Origin: Protonemura montana
Taxonomy: Eukaryota > Arthropoda > Insecta > Plecoptera > Nemouridae
Length of the DNA stretch: 64,000 nt
Assembly: GCA_947568835.1 (NCBI GenBank)
Contig: OX387607.1
Span: 16,791,701-16,855,700, forward strand
Direction of reading: 5' to 3'
Positions 22,540 through 34,720 of the stretch are shown here, one piece after another. Positions within the stretch are counted from its first letter, which is position 1. Each line of letters starts with the position of its first letter. A program made the translations under genes and the position numbers. The notes below the pieces were generated by a model. That model ran no database searches and was not told where the DNA came from. It was given only the letters and a program-made list of their open reading frames with translations.

Positions 22540-24690
22540 GTATGTACTCTAGTTTAACTAAGTACTGTCAACGGGCTTCAATTGAATGATCAACTACATT
22601 CAATGTGCAAGCTTCTTGAAATAATCTTCTTTTTTTTTGGGACAATCTTTTGACTGAAGTTAACGAATGGTTAGCTCAACCCCCTGGAGACAGTTTTTGT
22701 CTGTTTTTGCAGCAGAAATATCTTTTAAGATCGCGGTCCAATCTAAAAGGAGACCGTCATGTCACATTTTCGCTGGTAGCAAGAGAATTATTAGCGCTTT
22801 CAAGATTAGAAGATAAATTGAGCCCATTTCAAGACGTTTACAGAAGAATAGACAGCGTCCCATTTTTTTTCTTGGGTCGCCGAAAGCGTTTCATTCTTTT
22901 TATCGATATCCAAGTTATTATTCTTTTGATATAAAAATAAATTTTGTCTAAATTTTAAGTCAACAACTCCGGGATATCAAAAGATAATATTGTTTTTTTT
23001 TTTTTTTTTTATACAACAAAGAATATTATTTTGCAATTTCTATCGCAACGAACTTACATATGGTGAGACCCTGTAACGTTACTTAAGCGTATGGAGCAAA
23101 CCAAAGCTTTGTTGAACCCTAAAGAATCAAATATTAGTGTCCGTAGGTATTTTATAAGATGCAAGATGTTTTAAATGACCAACCACAATAAAAAAATCGC
23201 AAAAAATCCACAAAATCCACACAAAAACTCAATTTCATCATTCACGAAAAACGTAACAAATTGAGAAAAGCAATCATGTGACACCTCTGCAGCAAAGGGA
23301 CCGTGACTCCAGCTAAACAACACGGGAAGCGTAGGCTGGATATCACCCCAACCCACCGTGCTAATAACAAGCGTCCCAGAGGCGTCGCTTTTACACGGCG
23401 TCGGTTTGAGACGGCGTCGGTGCGCGTCGTTTTGATTGGCGGGAAGATACGCGAGCGCCGAAGTGGGTCAACGCTATCAAAAACACGGGCAGCCCGAGTT
23501 TTCTATCATAGCAAATGTTATCAGGCAATATACATATGTATATAGATAGGGGGATGGTTGATAGGGGGTTGATAGATAGGGAGTTGGTTGAGGACCAAAT
23601 AAGGACATTAATTGAAGACAATTTTGAAAAAAATATTTAAAACAGGGATTTTTGATGATCAGTAAAACAATTATGAAAAATTCGTTTTTTTTCTTTGCAT
23701 AAAAAGTCAAGTTTTTAAACATGTTTTCTTTTTCAAGACTAAGGTTTCAATCATTGATTTTGTTTCGTCCACTTTTACTCATTTTCCATTGGAAATCATC
23801 TTCCTCGCCTGAGCCATCACATTTGCACGAACCATGAACCCGGCCCATGAACCCAACCCAACGTCCAGCATTTCATTCTCTTCCACACATTTGCATCCCG
23901 TCAATATAAACGAGTTCCCGAGGGAATAAGACTCAACATCCAGGATATGACAGAAACACCTGGAGATTTCACCTCCTTGATTGTTAAACTTGGATCCTCG
24001 AAGTGTGTTTTTATTTCTATGTTTCGTTCTCTTCTTTGGTTATGAGCCATCATTGTGTTTGCATGAATACCTTGCCTCGAAATGAGCGGCGAGTTACTTT
24101 CAAGTGCCTTTATTAAACTGCATATCGTAAAAATGCATGTTTTACTGGAGATAAGGATAATAATATCATGATAATATCATCTCCATGCAAGGATGTAGTT
24201 AGATATTATGTAAGTACTTACATCATTGCATAGAGATGACCCGTTTCAGTTAAAGCTTCCAGATATTAAAACTTGTCAAGGAACTAAATATCCATGTTGC
24301 AAAAAAATACATTTAAAAACTGTTTTTTACCTTAATGCAAAGTGAAACAACTTATTTTCCTAACTTTTTGCAACTTTCATCCGTTAGGTATTTCGCCAAG
24401 CAGTTGAAACATCTTCTACCACAAAATCTTAAATGCAAGGTGCAAAGTTCCTTCACAAGTTCTTTTGTTATCAGAGAAAAGTCACGGCTACTTTTACTTT
24501 AGATGAGGTTTCATTAGCGAAACATCTGGAAAATTCGTTATTTTACTTGGCATAAAAAAATCAGTTTTTAAACGGTATTTTTAAATGTAGAGCTACGATA
24601 ATTTAAAATAGACACGAGTCTAAAAAAAAACATGTAAATGTCCACGTATTTAATTAACTCAGAATCAAATTTTCATCAAAGAAAAAGAAG
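22540..24690. other. Unrecognised DNA, no supported gene
   Basis: A GC- and CpG-rich patch lies at about 23360-23480 (gacggcgtcgg-type motifs). A short gatagggg-type microsatellite lies near 23545-23590. Open frames of 94 codons or fewer show no domain. Confidence 0.35.
24440..24630. repeat. Old diverged family-B copy
   Basis: Contains cttttgttatcagagaaaag and actttagatgag, then a tagacacgagtctaaaaaaa end resembling family B. It is weak and identified only by block order. Confidence 0.3.
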
Positions 24691-24701
24691 AACACTTGTA
24701 T

Positions 24702-25125
24702 CGTTGTGTGCAGGTTCTAGGTAGAGAAACAACGTCAATTTTACTGTCTCTGCGTGAAAGATGGCCGCCAAATGACTACCTTACCGACAAAAATGCAGAG
24801 TACCGGAACATCACGTTAAGTGGAGCCACTGTCGTATGAAATTTAATTTCAATATTTCTCGTAGGTTAACTCGCTTTTTAATATCGTTACGCGTTTATCA
24901 ATCGTTGAGGTAAACATTGACGGAGATTTATTGAGCATGAAAAGTCACAAAAGCGAGTTAACCTACGAGAAATATCGAAATTAAATTTCATACGACAGTG
25001 GCTCCACTTAACGTGATGTTCCGGTACTCGGCATTTTTGTCGGTAAGGCAGTCATTTGGCGGCCATCTTTCATGCAGAGACTGTAACATTGACGTTGTTT
25101 CTCTACCTAGAACCTACACTCAATG
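24702..25125. mobile_element. Long-inverted-repeat MITE with 7-bp target duplication
   Basis: Inverted arms of about 190 bp start cgttgtgtgcaggttctagg on the left and end cctacactcaatg on the right. The bases cttgtat at 24695-24701 are repeated at 25126-25132, giving a 7-bp target-site duplication. The sequence is nearly identical to 11526-11948. Confidence 0.94.
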
Positions 25126-25134
25126 CTTGTATTC

Positions 25135-25795
25135 GTGTAAATGCGCTCGTTTCTTCGATCCAACTTTCCCGTCTTCACTCGATATTCCATCAAGTGTAAC
25201 AGATTCGTTGAGACGTTCGTAGCTTCCACATTCCACGTCTCACTTCCAGATCCCGGCTCAAGACAATCTTATCATCCCTTGGGGAATCCCAGTTCACAGT
25301 CAACCTACCTTTCAACGACTCGTGGGGAGACATCCGGGACATCCGGGCGCTTGCTGTTGTTCCAGGCGCTTTCTTGCCCCTCCAGACGTTTTGTTGTCCT
25401 AGGCGCTTTCTTTCCCAACCTCACTTTCTGGAACAAGGAAGAAAGCTTTGTGTTTTCTTGGTGTTTGACTTTCATCTGCGAGTGAACGACCCAGGCACAA
25501 AGCCGGCGACTAAACGTTCACACTTTCTATCCAGATCGATTTCTGGATTTCATTTAGAAAAAAAAAAGAGTAAAAAGCGATGAGCATTTTATCTTTTAAG
25601 ACTGAAAATGAGTTTAAAATTGAGTAAAGGCAAAGTTTCGCTCAGAAAAACTCTAGAAATGTTTACAGCTCGGGTTTACGTACACATTAATTGGTAAGTT
25701 AGTAAAATAAGTACATTTTTTAGGTCACTTTATATCATAAAAAGTTAATTATACAAGTATTTTGAACTATTAAACTTGGCCGTTTAATATAAAAG
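25135..25795. other. No supported gene
   Basis: Three overlapping plus-strand frames of 69-114 codons show no recognisable domain. I treat them as chance. Confidence 0.35.
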
Positions 25796-25796
25796 G

Positions 25797-25960
25797 TATT
25801 TTGTGGTCATTTTGTTATTGGAGAAATATCAGGACTTCTATCATCCTTGATGAAGTACCGGGCATAAGTTGCTTAACTTCGGGTAAATTAGTTCCAGTCT
25901 CTAAAAAATATTTTAAAACTTGTGCTAAGTTTAGATAAAGTTGACATGAAGTTCAAAACC
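25797..25960 (-). repeat. Diverged family-B copy
   Basis: The blocks ttttgttattggagaaatat, caggacttc, ccttgatgaagtaccgggca, aaacttgtgctaagtttaga and a tgacatgaagttcaaaacc end follow family-B order. The copy has many substitutions and is older than those at 9612, 18648 and 35708. Confidence 0.55.
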
Positions 25961-25964
25961 TTGC

Positions 25965-26665
25965 TCTGCGGGGGCTCATTTATTTATTTATCTGTTAGTT
26001 AGTACTTAACAATTAGTTAAATAACCTCGTCAAACATTCAGCGAATAGCAATAATAAATAAAATTAGATTTACAAGCATTGAGTAAACAACTCATCAACT
26101 TTAAAATGTATTTACATTTTCTTCGAAGCTTTCCCAAAGTCGCTTAGCTGAACTTTTCCAGGAGAGAAGACATTTGAAAAATTAAATTAAAATCTGACAG
26201 ATTTGACGGTGTTTATAAAGCATTTTAAATGCTATTTAAACTTTGATAACTCCCAATTAAAAAATTAATATAAATGCATCCACTGCGTATAGACTTTGGA
26301 ATGGAATAAAAATAATTATTTAATTTTAAATTATTTTTTTTACTTAGGGAAAATTAAATGTTTCTAAAAAAAATATTCAGAGCTTCAAGAAATTGTGTTT
26401 ATTTTTCTAAAACCGACAACTTGATGTACGAGCAAAGAGAAACGCATCATGAAATACTAACAAATACTAAATACAATTATTTCATATACCTGAGGTAAAT
26501 TTAGCTAAAACTCAATTCAAAAATTTGAAAAGCGCTAGACTTTGCTAGTTGTATGACGTAATTAACCTTCACCTAACGTAACTAGATTCACAGAGACCGT
26601 AATAAGACCGCAGGGAAATGAACCCAGGACTAACATTTCTTGCAGCTTCCTCCAGAAAGATGACC
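25965..26665. other. AT-rich DNA, no feature seen
   Basis: No gene or repeat recognised. Confidence 0.4.
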
Positions 26666-26670
26666 TCACA

Positions 26671-27606
26671 CCGCCTTGCTGATGATTCCTAGTTCAACAT
26701 TATATCTCACCGCCTTGCTGATGATTCCTAGTTCAACATTATATCTCACCGCCTTGCTGATGATTCCTGGTTCAACATTATATCTCACCGCCTTGCTGAT
26801 GATTCCAAGTTCAACATTATATCTCACCGCCTTGCTGATGATTCCAAGTTCAACATTATATCTCACCGCCTTGCTGATGATTCCTAGTTCAACATTATAT
26901 CTCACCGCCTTGCTGATGATTCCTAGTTCAACATTATATCTCACCGCCTTGCTGATGATTCCTGGTTCAACATTATATCTCACCGCCTTGCTGATGATTC
27001 CTAGTTCAACATTATATCTCACCGCCTTGCTGATGATTCCTAGTTCAACATTATATCTCACCGCCTTGCTGATGATTCCTAGTTCAACATTATATCTCAC
27101 CGCCTTGCTGATGATTCCAAGTGCAACATTATATCTCACCGCCTTGCTGATGATTCCTGGTTCAACATTATATCTCACCGCCTTGCTGATGATTCCTAGT
27201 TCAACATTATATCTCACCGCCTTGCTGATGATTCCTAGTTCAACATTATATCTCACCGCCTTGCTGATGATTCCTGGTTCAACATTATATCTCACCGCCT
27301 TGCTGATGATTCCTAGTTCAACATTATATCTCACCGCCTTGCTGATGATTCCAAGTGCAACATTATATCTCACCGCCTTGCTGATGATTCCTGGTGCAAC
27401 ATTATATCTCACCGCCTTGCTGATGATTCCTGGTTCAACATTATATCTCACCGCCTTGCTGATGATTCCAAGTGCAACATTATATCTCACCGCCTTGCTG
27501 ATGATTCCTAGTTCAACATTATATCTCACCGCCTTGCTGATGATTCCTAGTTCAACATTATATCTCACCGCCTTGCTGATAATTCCTGGTTCAACATTAC
27601 ACGTCA
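26671..27606. repeat. 39-bp satellite array, 24 units
   Basis: The unit reads ccgccttgctgatgattcct, agttcaacattatatctca. Borders at 26671, 26710 and 27568 give 39 bp and 24 copies. The variable site cctag / cctgg / ccaag is followed by ttcaac or tgcaac. Because 39 is 13 codons, open frames of 313 (minus) and 352 (plus) codons arise. They have no start context, domain or composition suggesting a protein, and I do not call them genes. Confidence 0.95.
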
Positions 27607-27609
27607 ACG

Positions 27610-27924
27610 AGAAGGAAATATCATTTTTATCGGTTTATTACACAACGAGGATCTCTCGAGAAAGATTTGCAATTTTTTTCCTTCTGAAAACTCATCAGAA
27701 AAGAAAATGGGATGAAACGAGTACCGCGGTCTGATTTCTGAAATCGCACAATCTTGGTCCATAATATTCTTCCACTGCATTAGAAGCAGTAGATTTCAAA
27801 CTCATTTCGTTATAAAGTCTCAGAAAACTTGTCAAGGAAATGAAAAACAAACAACGCCAACTTAAATAAGCCAGCAGATTTATTCAATCGACAAAAAAAA
27901 AAAAAAAAAAAAAAAAAACAAAAC
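27610..27924. other. No gene; poly-A run at the end
   Basis: A run of more than 20 A at about 27893-27918 lies directly before the 5' end of a 5S SINE. Confidence 0.5.
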
Positions 27925-28775
27925 GGTATGGCGTTTTGGAAACACCGCTTCTTATGAGATCACCGAAGTTAAGCAACACTGCGCTGGGTCAGGTATTGGA
28001 TAGGTGACCATCATACACATGACCAGTTCTGTTCGGTAGAGAGGTAGGAGGGATGAAAGTTAAGCAACACTGCGCTGGGTCAGGTATTGGATGGATGACC
28101 ATCATACACATGACCAGTTCTGTTCGGGAGAGAGGTTGGAGGGATGAAAGTTAAGCAACACTGCGCTGGGTCAGGCATTGGATGGGTGACCATCATACAC
28201 ATGACCAGTTCTGTTCGGGAGAGAGGTTGGAGGGATGAAAGTTAAGCAACACTGCGCTGGGTCGGGTATTGGATGGAAGACCATCATATACATGACTAGT
28301 TCTGTTCGGGAGAGAGGTTGTAGGGATGAAAGTTAAGCAACACTGCGCTGAGTTAGATATTGGATGGGTGACCATCATACACATGACCAGTTCTGTTCGG
28401 GAGAGAGGTTAGAGGGATGAAAGTTAAGCAACACTGCGCTGGGTCAGGCATTGGATGGGTGACCATCATACACATGACCAGATCTGTTCAGGAGAGAGGT
28501 TGGAGGGATACAAGTTAGTACAGCAACTTCACTCGCCTTGCTTATCAACCTCTCAACAGCATGGATTTGTGGAGGAATCCTGTTGTTCGCGTTGTACCGT
28601 CCTTCGGAAGGGACGTTAAGCCGGTGGTCCCCTTGGTCTTCGACAGGAGTAGGCTACGTGCCGGCACCGGGTTTCCTCTCCTCCATTCTAGTCTAGGTTA
28701 GGTTCATCATCATCCACTCATTCACCGACGCCATTAGACCAGCACCACATGGCCAGATGTCAAAACAGTGCTAAG
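27925..28775 (+). mobile_element. 5S rRNA-derived SINE with six tandem 5S-like units
   Basis: The head ggaaacaccgcttcttatga, then gatcaccgaagttaagcaac, is a good match to 5S rRNA around box A. Six 91-bp units start at 27969, 28060, 28151, 28242, 28333 and 28424. The body (gtccttcggaagggacgtta, gccggtggtcccc, gtgccggcaccgggtttcct) and tail (ctaggttaggttcatcatca, gatgtcaaaacagtgctaag) follow. Non-coding. Confidence 0.93.
27969..28514 (+). repeat. Six 91-bp 5S-like units
   Basis: Spacing is exactly 91 bp. Scattered substitutions (tcgggtattggatggaagac, gagttagatattgg) show this array is somewhat older or less homogenised than the one at 16241. Confidence 0.95.
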
Positions 28776-29085
28776 TTAAACACAATAACCAATAATTAAC
28801 TAAAGCAAACCCGTTTAAAAAAATCTATTAATCACGTGCTATTAACGAATTTACCGCCAATGCTTTTGTATTACAAATGAGCACCCCATCAGACAAGGCG
28901 TCGGTTCTGCTAAACTCTCAATAAAGTTTTCTCATTACTTGCTAGGCATTTAATAATTAGACAATGTTGATCCCGCTGGGCGAGATAATATAATGCGGTG
29001 CTAATGAGCGACGACCAATCAGGATCTGGCTCCTGACGAGTAACAGGTCGGTCATGCATTGGGTCGTGGGAATAGAAACAACTAA
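28776..29085. other. No feature seen
   Basis: Unique-looking AT-rich DNA. Confidence 0.4.
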
Positions 29086-29088
29086 ACC

Positions 29089-29492
29089 TAGAGACAGAAC
29101 GTCAATGTTACAGTCTCTGCGTGAAAGATGGCCGCCAAATGACTACCTTACCGACAAAAATGCAGAGTACCGGAACATCACGTTAAGTGGAGCCACTGTC
29201 GTATGAAATTTAATTTCGATATTTCTCGTAGGTTAACTCGCTTTTGTGACTTTTCATGCTCAATAAATCTTCATCAATGTTTACCTCAACGATTGATAAA
29301 CACGTGACGATATTAAAAAGCGAGTAACCTACGAAAAATATCGAAATTAAATTTCATACGACAGTGGCTCCACTTAACGTGATGTTCCGGTACTCTGCAT
29401 TTTTGTCGGTAAGGTAGTCATTTGGCGGCCATCTTTCACGCAGAGACTGTAACATTGACGTTGAAACTCTACCTACAACCTGTACACTCAAC
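29089..29492. mobile_element. Long-inverted-repeat MITE
   Basis: The same arms as 11526-11948 (gttacagtctctgcgtgaaa, cgttaagtggagccactgtc, atttctcgtaggttaactcg). The left outer 10-15 bases are lost or altered (acctagagacagaacg). The right end is cctgtacactcaac. No clear target duplication remains. Confidence 0.9.
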
Positions 29493-29647
29493 AACTCAAC
29501 TAAGTTGTCTGATCACAACTGTTGGTGTTTCTCAATATGAAATTAATTATAGAAGCTAACAAAAACTGATTTTAGGATTCCTGAAGAATCAGACATTGAT
29601 TTATTCAGAAAACAATTCAAAGCGAACGATATCTGCAATCTTCTTAT

Positions 29648-29798
29648 TATGAACCGTCTCAAAAATTGATGCCCAAGCGGGGATTTTGGATTCGAATCCC
29701 CGTTTGAGCATCAATTTTTGAGACGGTTATATTGTTGTTAATAATAAAATACCCCGCGCATTGCAAGCGTTTGAAATTTAAATAATATTTCATCTCCC
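29648..29798 (+). mobile_element. tRNA-derived SINE copy in foldback form
   Basis: Starts as ccgtctcaaaaattgatgcc (minus orientation), turns through a ggattcgaatcc B-box-like core, then reads gagcatcaatttttgagacg, gttatattgttgttaataat, aaaataccccgcgcattgca and ends aataatatttcat in plus orientation. The two halves around the B box are inverted repeats of about 30 bp. Confidence 0.8.
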
Positions 29799-29799
29799 T

Positions 29800-30140
29800 G
29801 ATTTCAGGGGCGATTAATTATTACTTATATTCCTATTGGCCGAGGGAATTTCAGGAAGAACAAAATCGGCAAATGACTTATCCTGAACTTACCATTGATG
29901 CTTGACTTTTGGAAGTCAGGTAAAGAAATCAAGTATCTTTGTTTATAAATGGGTTTATTTTGCTTTGCGCGCGCTGTCCTGAACATGGTTAAAAGTATTA
30001 TATCGAGGATTTATTTTGACAAGTGGAGAAAACAACATCGAAAAAATAAACTTGCTCGCAGTGAGTTGAAACCTTTTTTTACAACATTTTAGATTTCTAG
30101 AATGTTTACTTCGATGTCCAGCAAAAGTCTGAAATACACT
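29800..30140. other. No feature seen
   Basis: AT-rich DNA with no gene recognised. Confidence 0.4.
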
Positions 30141-30146
30141 TCTGGA

Positions 30147-30315
30147 TTAGGATGAAATCTGATTTAAATTGCAAACGCTTGCAATGCGCGGGGTATTTTA
30201 TTATTATCAACACTATATCCGTCTCAAAAATTGATGACCATAGGTGGACTCGAACCCCGATCTCCACCTGCCGCGGGTGTTGCTCTAACCAATTGAGCTT
30301 CTTGGACACTGGCTT
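30147..30315 (-). mobile_element. tRNA-derived SINE, most complete copy
   Basis: On the minus strand a tRNA-like head reads gctcaattggttagagc (D arm and A box), an anticodon-arm-like acaccCGCGGCAggtgg, then ggggttcgagtcc (T arm and B box). The body follows as atcaatttttgagacgg, and the tail as aataaaataccccgcgcatt / gcaagcgtttgcaatttaaa / tcagatttcat. Position 33 of the anticodon loop is G rather than U, and two T-stem pairs are mismatched. It is therefore a SINE head or tRNA pseudogene, not a working tRNA, and I do not assign an anticodon. Confidence 0.85.
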
Positions 30316-30319
30316 TCAG

Positions 30320-30930
30320 TGACGATTTTAGTGTATTTGATAAGATATTTTTTCGATCTTTCTCTTGAACATTTTTTTAATCATCATGACATAGCGGATC
30401 ACCAACAGGGACTGAAAAGAAAGAAACTTTTGAATCACAGACTCGCGTTCAAATTTTGACGGTACAAAAACGCCATCCATATTTCATCCCACCAATAACA
30501 ATGTAGCTCTAGATACCCTACGTCCAATTACCCATACACCGAACCCTACTCCACACAGCAAATAAAAAAGATTAAACTTTATTAAAACCAAATTGAAAAC
30601 AACTTCCCAGCCTCGACATCTAAAACTCCAGTAATTTGGGCAGCCGACCTCACGGCAACTTCTGGCGACCTCAATGACCGCGTGACTGCCCCAAACTGAG
30701 AGGTCGAGCGTCCGAACATGCGGTGCTTTCATTAAAAGTTTACAGTGCGTCGCCGGCGTCGGGACGCCTCGCGTCGCCTTCAATAACGACGCCCCTCGCT
30801 CGACGCCGAGGGAACTTGTGAAACAATCTCCCGACGCCTTCCACCAGCACCGAACATGTGTGTGTTCGCTGTTTTTCTAATGGTGAGAGTACGTACGCTC
30901 TAAAACCAGTGGCGTACAGGGGGGTCATTA
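30320..30930. other. No supported gene; CpG-rich patch
   Basis: A CpG-rich patch at about 30735-30830 (gtcgccggcgtcgggacgcc, then gacgcc repeats) stands out from the AT-rich surroundings. A 99-codon minus-strand frame (30484-30783) has no recognisable domain. Confidence 0.35.
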
Positions 30931-30933
30931 GTT

Positions 30934-31852
30934 ACCTGGATAGAGCATAGGATCCAGTCAGCTGATCTCAAATAATCTGGATAGAGCATAGGATCCAGTC
31001 AGCTGATCTCAAATAACATGGATAGAACATAGGATCCAGCCAGCTGATCTCAAATAACCTGGATAGAGCATAGGATCCAGCCAGCTGATCTCAAATAACC
31101 TGGATAGAGCATAGGATCCAGCCAGCTGATCTCAAATAACCTGGATAGAGCATAGGATCCAGCCAGCTGATCTCAAATAACCTGGATAGAGCATAGGATC
31201 CAGCCAGCTGATTTCAAATAACCTGGATAGAGCATAGGATCCAGCCAGCTGATCTCAAATAACCTGGATAGAGCATAGGATCCAGCCAGCTGATCTCAAA
31301 TAACCTGGATAGAGCATAGGATCCAGCCAGCTGATCTCAAATAACCTGAATAGAACATAGGATCCAGCCAGCTGATCTCAAATAACCTGGATAGAGCATA
31401 GGATCCAGCCAGCTGATCTCAAATAACCTAATAGAACATAGGATCCAGCCAGCTGATCTCAAATAACCTGGATAGAGCATAGGATCCAGCCAGCTGATCT
31501 CAAATAACCTGGATAGAGCATAGGATCCAGCCAGCTGATCTCAAATAACCTAGATAGAGCATAGGATCCAGCCAGCTGATCTCAAATAACCTGGATAGAG
31601 CATAGGATCCAGCCAGCTGATCTCAAATAACCTGGATAGAGCATAGGATCCAGCCAGCTGATTTCAAATAACCTGGACAGAGCATAGGATCCAGCCAGCT
31701 GATCTCAAATAACCTGGATAGAGCATAGGATCCAGTTAGCTGATCTCAAATAACCTGGATAGAGCATAGGATCCAGCCAGCTGATCTCAAATAACCTGGA
31801 TAGAGCATAGGATCCAGCCAGCTGATCTCAAATAACCTGGATAGAGCATTTG
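30934..31852. repeat. 41-bp satellite array, 22 units
   Basis: The unit reads acctggatagagcataggat, ccagccagctgatctcaaat, a. Borders lie at 30934 and 30975, and the last is at 31835. One unit near 31428 lacks a base (acctaatagaaca). Repeats are very homogeneous apart from the first three. Confidence 0.96.
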
Positions 31853-31854
31853 TG

Positions 31855-33300
31855 TAATACTGCTTTAAATCGTCGGCACCGGGTGCTGCCTTTCAGGTTA
31901 GGCAAGATCAAAGAAGACTGATTGTGAGATGTGGCTTTATCGTGTTGGAACAAACAATCAAGCTTAGCCTAGCCTAGCAGGCAGCTGAGGGTAATCGGGT
32001 ATAGACACGAGGCCCGGGTATAATTTCTGTATTTAACTGGTTTGAAAAATAATTAAATTTACAAATAATGTTCTACAAATGAGGTAATGTAGTTTGTTGT
32101 TGGTCAGAATCTATCACATCTTGGGGAAATCTTGAAGGCGGAAGGAGGCCGAGCAACTCAACTGGCAACAAAACAAACTAAACTCGATTTGTGTTATTAA
32201 ATCGTGACGCGTGCCGTGAAAACAAATGAAAATCCAGCGCCACGTGGATCCGTGTGACGTCACCGCGTGAAAAACTGGGCCAAGCGCGTGAAAATCAGAG
32301 ATAAACCGAGCGGAAAAACTCGGAAGAAAACGCTTAAAAACCAAAGACAGGAAGCGTTTGGTTGGAAAAAAAAGCAATTTAATTACATGTCTTGCAGGCA
32401 TCAAACTGGATGTAATTGCATTGTGTTGTTGTATTTTGCTGATATGAACCTTCTTGTAGGCTTCTGAGATGTTTCTTCCGGTTTGTTAGGTCTCTTAGAG
32501 AAGAGATTACAGGCTTATATGGTGAATGTGGTGTTCAATATATCCCGGCTATTTACTACAATAGTTTCCAAAGTGTTCTGGAGATATTCTCTGGATAAAC
32601 CAGGATGTTAATGCACTTGTCCCCCATCCCCTTGCAAGCGACCGGATGATATATGTGACCAACTTTGGGGAAATTCTAGGGCACATCCGTGTTATTGGAT
32701 TTGAATCTGGTTAGTGCGTCTTCCGGCGCGTGCGCTCTCTCGAAGCTTTCGGTTGAAAATTGCTGGCAAAGAAAGTAATAAAGTTTTGCAGAATTTTGAC
32801 TTTGAATAATTTATTGGCGAGATTCGATTGTTGGGAAGATTTTTGCTTCGTGGCTGTTGTTGGGATGTTGTGCTTTTTTCTGATTAGTTTACGACGTGAA
32901 CGCTGTGATTGCAGAATTGATTTTAAAAAGTCTGGCGCTCAGGAAAAAATATAATGGACATATTTTGTAAAACGGATTTTCCGCAATTTCTTTCAGTTTT
33001 TGTTACCAGGGGCAATTTTGTTTACCTGTTTGATTCTTGATATAATCTACGGGATTAAAATGCCAAAATTTAATTTTCAAGAAATTGTTTGTTCGCTATA
33101 TTAGGTAAGGGAATGCCCAGACAATATGGAATGCTAGCTATCTCGGCTCTAGCATCGTAAAGTAGCGCCATATCAAGCGGCAGCGGCAACCAGCAGAAGC
33201 TCTTGCAATCGGTTAGAAGTTTCTCACCTAGATGGCGCTAGTTGCCCGATTGCGTTCATTCAAAGGCACAGTCAAAGCCAAAGATGTCAAAGCTGTATTT
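31855..33300. other. Unrecognised DNA, no supported gene
   Basis: A short gtgccggcaccgg-like piece (about 31873-31890, cgtcggcaccgggtgctgcc) may be a scrap of the 5S SINE body. Overlapping frames at 32114-32467 have no recognisable domain. Confidence 0.35.
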
Positions 33301-33302
33301 TC

Positions 33303-33450
33303 TTTAGGATGAAATCTTATTTAAATTGCAAACGCTTGCAATGCGCGGGGTATTTTATTGTTATCAACTTTATAACCGTCTGAACATTTGAGTCCCCGTT
33401 TGGACATCAATTTTCGAGACGGTTATAGTGTTGTTAATAATAAAAAACTG
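33303..33450. mobile_element. tRNA-derived SINE copy in foldback form
   Basis: The left half, ggatgaaatcttatttaaat / tgcaaacgcttgcaatgcgc / ggggtattttattg, is the minus-strand tail. The right half, gacatcaattttcgagacgg / ttatagtgttgttaataata, is plus-strand body. Only a short agtccccgtttgg core remains of the tRNA head. Confidence 0.8.
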
Positions 33451-33454
33451 TATT

Positions 33455-33905
33455 TTCTATTTTAATTAACTCCTTGCACAACGCTGAAAATGTAGCCACA
33501 CCACTAAAACTAAATCTAAAACAACTTCAAGAAAATGCAGTCTTGCTTCCATATTCATTTTTAAGTCGATTCAGTTCCTTAGTTTGTAATAAAAGCTAAT
33601 AATACATGGCACTGCCCTCTCCCAACCACTCTTTGTCCCCAACGCAAACCACTCACTGGAGGCTTCCTTTACAAGAAGCAATTCACAAGTTTTAGGCTTT
33701 TAAATTTAGGAACAAAATCTCAAATCTAAACAAATATTTTGGGAATATGGAAAATGGCGCCAAAATCCCAGACAGCGCAAAGACAATTTGCGTGAACAAC
33801 CTATTCCACCGCCCACACGATGGTACCACATGCTACCATGGGGTACAATCGAGGTACTACAACTTAGCGTGGTATTATTGTATATGGTATCGCAGCACCA
33901 TGATA
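33455..33905. other. No feature seen
   Basis: No gene or repeat recognised ahead of the 11-bp array. Confidence 0.4.
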
Positions 33906-33906
33906 A

Positions 33907-34456
33907 TCTTGTAGCACCACCGTGGCACCACCGTAGCACCACCGTAGCACCACCGTAGCACCACCGTAGCACCACCGTAGCACCACCGTAGCACCACCGT
34001 AGCACCACCGTAGCACCACCGTAGCACCACCGTAGCACCACCGTAGCACCACCGTAGCACCACCGTGGCACCACTGTAGCACCACCGTAGCACCACCGTA
34101 GCACCACCGTAGCACCACCGTAGCACCACCGTAGCACCACCGTAGCACCACTGTAGCACCACCGTAGCACCACCGTAGCACCACCGTGGCACCACCGTAG
34201 CACCACCGTAGCACCATTGTAGCACCACCGTAGCACCACTGTAGCACCACTGTAGCACCACCGTAGCACCACCGTAGCACCACTGTAGCACCACCGTAGC
34301 ACCACCGTAGCACCACCGTAGCACCACCGTAGCACCACCGTAGCACCACTGTAGCACCACCGTAGCACCACCGTAGCACCACCGTAGCACCACCGTAACA
34401 CCACCGTAGCACCACCGTAACACCATTGTAGCACCACCGTAGCACCACCGTAGCAC
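33907..34456. repeat. 11-bp minisatellite (gtagcaccacc), about 50 copies
   Basis: Highly regular 11-bp units with rare gtggcaccacc, gtagcaccact, gtaacaccacc and gtagcaccatt variants. Since 11 is not a multiple of 3, every minus-strand frame reads the same 11-residue period (VVLRWCYGGAT type). This explains three overlapping 214-243-codon frames that are not genes. Confidence 0.96.
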
Positions 34457-34459
34457 CTT

Positions 34460-34720
34460 GATAATACTGTAGCACTGGAGCGATTTCTTCTGCCGCAAAC
34501 AGCTGCAAAAATGCTTCAAGGTGCAGATGATATTACATTTACAAATTGTCTGGTCCAACGATTATGATACTTAGTAGTAACTTGGTGAATGCCAATCACG
34601 TTCAATTACCGATTTTGTTTTTGCTCAATTCCTCGAAGCAAGGGCATAACAAATTGTCTGTTGCATGCTTGTGTTTATAAATCGAGCGTTGTCAAGGGAA
34701 CGCATTTTAAGGAACCTAAC
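34460..34720. other. No feature seen
   Basis: Short spacer between two unrelated arrays. Confidence 0.4.

Noticed and set aside
26666-27734. Open frames of 313 (minus) and 352 (plus) codons
   Set aside because: They arise from a 39-bp satellite whose length is a multiple of three; both strands are open, and there is no domain or start context.
30223-30315. Functional tRNA gene
   Set aside because: The anticodon loop lacks U33, T-stem mismatches are present, and it is fused to a dispersed SINE body.
33706-34558. Three overlapping minus-strand frames of 214-243 codons (Trp/Cys/Tyr-rich)
   Set aside because: All read the same 11-bp minisatellite, and every frame gives the same peptide period.
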